From Candidatus Moranbacteria bacterium GW2011_GWC2_40_12 (GTDB lineage Bacteria > Patescibacteria > Paceibacteria > Moranbacterales > UBA11712): a stretch of DNA of 64,000 nt. Shown in pieces: positions 62,034 through 64,000 of the stretch; the first letter of the stretch is position 1, and the number at the start of each line of letters is the position of its first letter. Below the pieces are notes generated by a model. The model had not been told where the DNA came from. It did no database searches and saw only the letters and a list, made by a program, of their open reading frames with translations. The position numbers and the translations under genes are program-made. Location of the stretch: positions 328,697-392,696 of the forward strand of contig LBYD01000002.1 in the NCBI GenBank assembly GCA_000995965.1, in the 5' to 3' direction.

Positions 62034-62396
62034 ATGCCAGATAAAATCGTGACTGTGGAAAAGGACGGTGAGACATATCTCATCAAAAATTTGGAACACA
62101 GACTGGAGCCGAAATTTTTGGCTCGTAATCCCAAAGACGGAGAATTGTTCCTGCTATTGGGGGATAATGGAACTTATGCTCTTTTTAAGGGAACCGAAAA
62201 GAAAGGTCTAAGGATTTGCTCTCCTAAACACGTTCAGCTCTTTGGCGATTGCTTCGCCTTTATGTTCGAGCAGGACGGAAGAGTTGGAGAAATAACAGAC
62301 CCTGACGACCTGGACAGCGGAAGGAAGCCCATTTTTAATGATTTCGGAAGGGGAATGAAAAAACTGGACGTTCTGCCGCATAAGGTGGTTAAGTAA
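62034..62396 (+). CDS. hypothetical 120-aa protein in the rRNA spacer
   Basis: A soluble beta-rich protein with LLLGDNGTYALFKGTEKKG and a FEQDGRVGEITDPDDLDSG stretch. A CAGGAGGACAG site precedes the ATG. It ends before a strong terminator. No family recognised. Same GC-rich codon style as the upstream small membrane protein. Confidence 0.65.
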   Translation: MPDKIVTVEKDGETYLIKNLEHRLEPKFLARNPKDGELFLLLGDNGTYALFKGTEKKGLRICSPKHVQLFGDCFAFMFEQDGRVGEITDPDDLDSGRKPIFNDFGRGMKKLDVLPHKVVK

Positions 62397-62429
62397 TCTT
62401 GATTAACAGGGGGATGAAAACTTAAAGCA

Positions 62430-62462
62430 CTGGGAGCCTCGGCTTTCGGTGCTTTTTCTTTT
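62430..62462 (+). terminator. terminator of the spacer gene pair
   Basis: AAAGCAC and GGTGCTTT pair around an 18-nt loop containing its own short GCCTCGGC stem, and TTTTTCTTTTTC follows. Confidence 0.75.
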
Positions 62463-62529
62463 TCAGAAAGAATTTCCTTTCTAGGGAGATATTTATCCCG
62501 TAGTAAAGCATCAGCTTTTACTACTGGGA

Positions 62530-62575
62530 CGGTTGAGAACTCCGATTTATCGGAGTATAAACCCACACGGTCGTT
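62530..62575 (+). repeat. 16S-trailer repeat, copy 2
   Basis: Matches 61488-61534 with two or three differences. The flanking GGACAACCGCAAAAACTTG (62592 region) also matches GGGCAACCACAAAAGTTTG near 61607, so about 150 bp of trailer is duplicated; this copy has a 30-nt hairpin insertion (TAGTAAAGC/GCTTTTACTA). Confidence 0.85.
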
Positions 62576-62762
62576 AATAGACCTTAGCATCAGGACAACC
62601 GCAAAAACTTGTAATAAATAAGCCAAAAAATAGACTTTCTATAAATGGCTCTATCATAGAAACTGCAGTTATTTAGCTGTAGTTTTTATGTTCGAAAAAA
62701 CCGAAAAAACCTCCCTAGAAGCGAGTGCGTTCCAGGGAGTAGCCCAAAATGAGGCAAAAAAC

Positions 62763-63629
62763 ATGAGTGAGCGGATCGAAGACTTTCTAGAGTATTCGCG
62801 CTACGAATTAAACTTCTCGCCGGTAACGATCATAAAATATCGTGATTCTTTGCGAAGCATGATAAAAGATTTGGGGGATAAGTCGGTGGAACAATACGAA
62901 GTTCAAGAGTTTGTGAAAATGAAGCGTTTAATGATGGACAGGGGATTGAGCGAAGCAAGAATATCAGGCGTGGTTTATGCGGTGAGAAGTTTTTTGCTAT
63001 ATTGCAAAAGTTTTTTGAAGCTTGAAGTTTTGGAACCCAAACAAATACGTCCGCCGAAAAGATTTAAGCGAGAGGTAATATTTCTCACGAAAGAGGAAAT
63101 CGAAGCTTTTATAAATACAATCAATATAAAAAGATGGAATGGTTTGCGATTTAGGACACTGGTTGAGGTTCTTTTAGGAACAGGGATGAGAATAGGGGAA
63201 GTTTTATCACTAAATCGCAAAACTATCATCTGGGAAAAAAGGGAAGCGAAAATTATTGGCAAAGGCAATAAAGAAAGAACGGTCTTTTTCACGAAAAGAT
63301 CGCTTGAATGGATCACCAAGTATCTCGAGAGGCGAAACGATACGCACGAGGCAATATTTGTAACCAAGGCGCCAATCAACCGGCTTGCAGTGGCTGACGT
63401 CTGGCGATTTTTTGATAGGCACCGGAAATTGGCAAAAATAGACAAAAAGCTCACGCCCCATATTCTTCGTCATACCGTCGCCACAAATTTAGTTTTCAAT
63501 GGTTGCCCAATTGTTCACGTCAAAGAGATTTTGGGTCATGAAAGGCTGGATACGACCTGCAAATATTATCTAGGCGTGGACAAGGAGAAGGCAAAAAAGG
63601 CACATAAGCAGTTTTTGAATTTTATTTGA
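62763..63629 (+). CDS. XerC/XerD-type tyrosine recombinase
   Basis: A 288-aa recombinase: SAM-like N-domain (IEDFLEYSRYELNFSPVT), Arg I in GTGMRIGEVLSLN, HILRHTVATNL (His-x-x-Arg), LGHERLDTTCKYY with Tyr nucleophile. Size and motifs fit chromosome-dimer resolvases of the Xer type. The ATG at 62763 is chosen (AGG 8 nt upstream, family start); an in-frame ATG at 62688 would add 25 codons that overlap a hairpin. Located next to the rRNA spacer repeat. Confidence 0.88.
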   Translation: MSERIEDFLEYSRYELNFSPVTIIKYRDSLRSMIKDLGDKSVEQYEVQEFVKMKRLMMDRGLSEARISGVVYAVRSFLLYCKSFLKLEVLEPKQIRPPKRFKREVIFLTKEEIEAFINTINIKRWNGLRFRTLVEVLLGTGMRIGEVLSLNRKTIIWEKREAKIIGKGNKERTVFFTKRSLEWITKYLERRNDTHEAIFVTKAPINRLAVADVWRFFDRHRKLAKIDKKLTPHILRHTVATNLVFNGCPIVHVKEILGHERLDTTCKYYLGVDKEKAKKAHKQFLNFI

Positions 63630-63673
63630 CATACTTGATTATCGAAAGATGTTTAGAATTATTTTTCCAATCA

Positions 63674-63698
63674 AAAACTTCGGCATAAAACCGAAGTT
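63674..63698 (-). terminator. terminator on the minus strand near the window end
   Basis: AACTTCGG and CCGAAGTT pair around a 7-nt loop; on the minus strand TTTTTGATT follows. It ends whatever is transcribed leftward from 63.9 kb. Confidence 0.65.
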
Positions 63699-63737
63699 CT
63701 TGGGCGGGTACACCTGTTAGCCGAAATCGGTTCAGTA

Positions 63738-63887
63738 CTAGAAACCTTCTAGTAAAGACTTCAGACGAGTCTCAGCATGAATTTGCCAGTCCCCAGCAAA
63801 GTGGGTCGCCCCGACACAATCGCAGTGGGTCAGACAAGCTGGCGCTGCTTCAGGGCTGTCGATAATGATCAGCCTTGCCGATATCAT
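63738..63887 (-). CDS. possible 49-aa small protein
   Basis: A minus-strand ORF starting MISARLIIIDSPEAAPA and ending KSLLEGF, with GC-richer codons, followed about 40 nt later by a terminator on the same strand. No clear Shine-Dalgarno site and no recognised family. The region may instead be a structured RNA; 63888-64000 shows nothing I can name. Confidence 0.35.
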   Translation of the reverse strand: MISARLIIIDSPEAAPACLTHCDCVGATHFAGDWQIHAETRLKSLLEGF

Positions 63888-64000
63888 TTAATATTATTTT
63901 AGGAGCTTGTCTAGAACAGCATAGGGATTTATGCTAATTCTATGACCGCTAGATTGATTAAAAACTCTAAACTAACGAATCGTCAAATTAACAAATTAAT

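Noticed and set aside
63650..63990. tmRNA, RNase P or SRP RNA at the right edge
   Set aside because: The region folds into several hairpins, but no tRNA-like end, no tag frame and no conserved core of these RNAs could be found.

Overview
The window looks like a chromosome segment of a Candidate Phyla Radiation (Patescibacteria) bacterium, most likely Parcubacteria-like; I place it no finer than that. The signs are compact genes, many with no Shine-Dalgarno sequence, a 16S rRNA gene carrying both an ORF-bearing insertion and a homing-endonuclease intron, a one-membrane-style type IV pilus cluster without a secretin, an incomplete purine pathway, and standard code use (TGA is a stop).

Layout. 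0-10 kb (mostly minus): partial response regulator, B12/radical-SAM enzyme, tRNA-His/Lys/Arg, VanW protein, a purB-purE-purC operon, Hsp20, a PrsW-like membrane protease and tsaD. 10.3-21.9 kb: an AT-rich accessory island that starts at the 3' end of tRNA-Glu. It holds a serine recombinase, a tyrosine recombinase, small regulators, an unknown 436-aa protein, a structured RNA, and a plus-strand operon of zinc-ribbon, protease, TPR, lipoprotein and membrane proteins. 22-30 kb: HU, membrane protein, GT-C and GT4 glycosyltransferases, esterase, 3-methyladenine glycosylase and a small secreted/membrane pair. 30-35 kb (minus): recG, tRNAs, a free-standing LAGLIDADG protein and comF. 35-47.4 kb: pilM-N-O-B, response regulator, pilT, pilC, four major-type pilins, prepilin peptidase and three minor pilins. 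47.5-58.2 kb: ligA, gatC, gatA, gap, murI, a D-aminoacylase-type hydrolase, murD and a paralogous zincin-like pair. 58.2-64 kb: a 16S rRNA gene about 2.66 kb long, then a spacer with two small genes, a XerC/D-type recombinase and a possible minus-strand small gene. No 23S is seen.

Most unusual features: (1) a family of about 60-nt palindromic elements inserted within coding sequence of tsaD (twice) and ligA and present between genes, resembling Rickettsia palindromic elements; (2) a group I intron in 16S between U1498 and A1499 (E. coli numbering) whose P1, P10 and P7 pairings can be read directly, with the LAGLIDADG ORF overlapping the ribozyme core; (3) a second, helix-extending 16S insertion encoding a 61-aa peptide ending GGCCC; (4) inverted-repeat gene spacers, including a 130-nt element in two opposite-facing copies; (5) a pseudoknot leader and a candidate new ncRNA in the island. 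Two gene 'dialects' coexist: AT-rich genes with little or no Shine-Dalgarno, and a GC-richer set with strong GGAGG sites (purBEC, the 29-kb pair, the 16S insertion ORF, the spacer genes).
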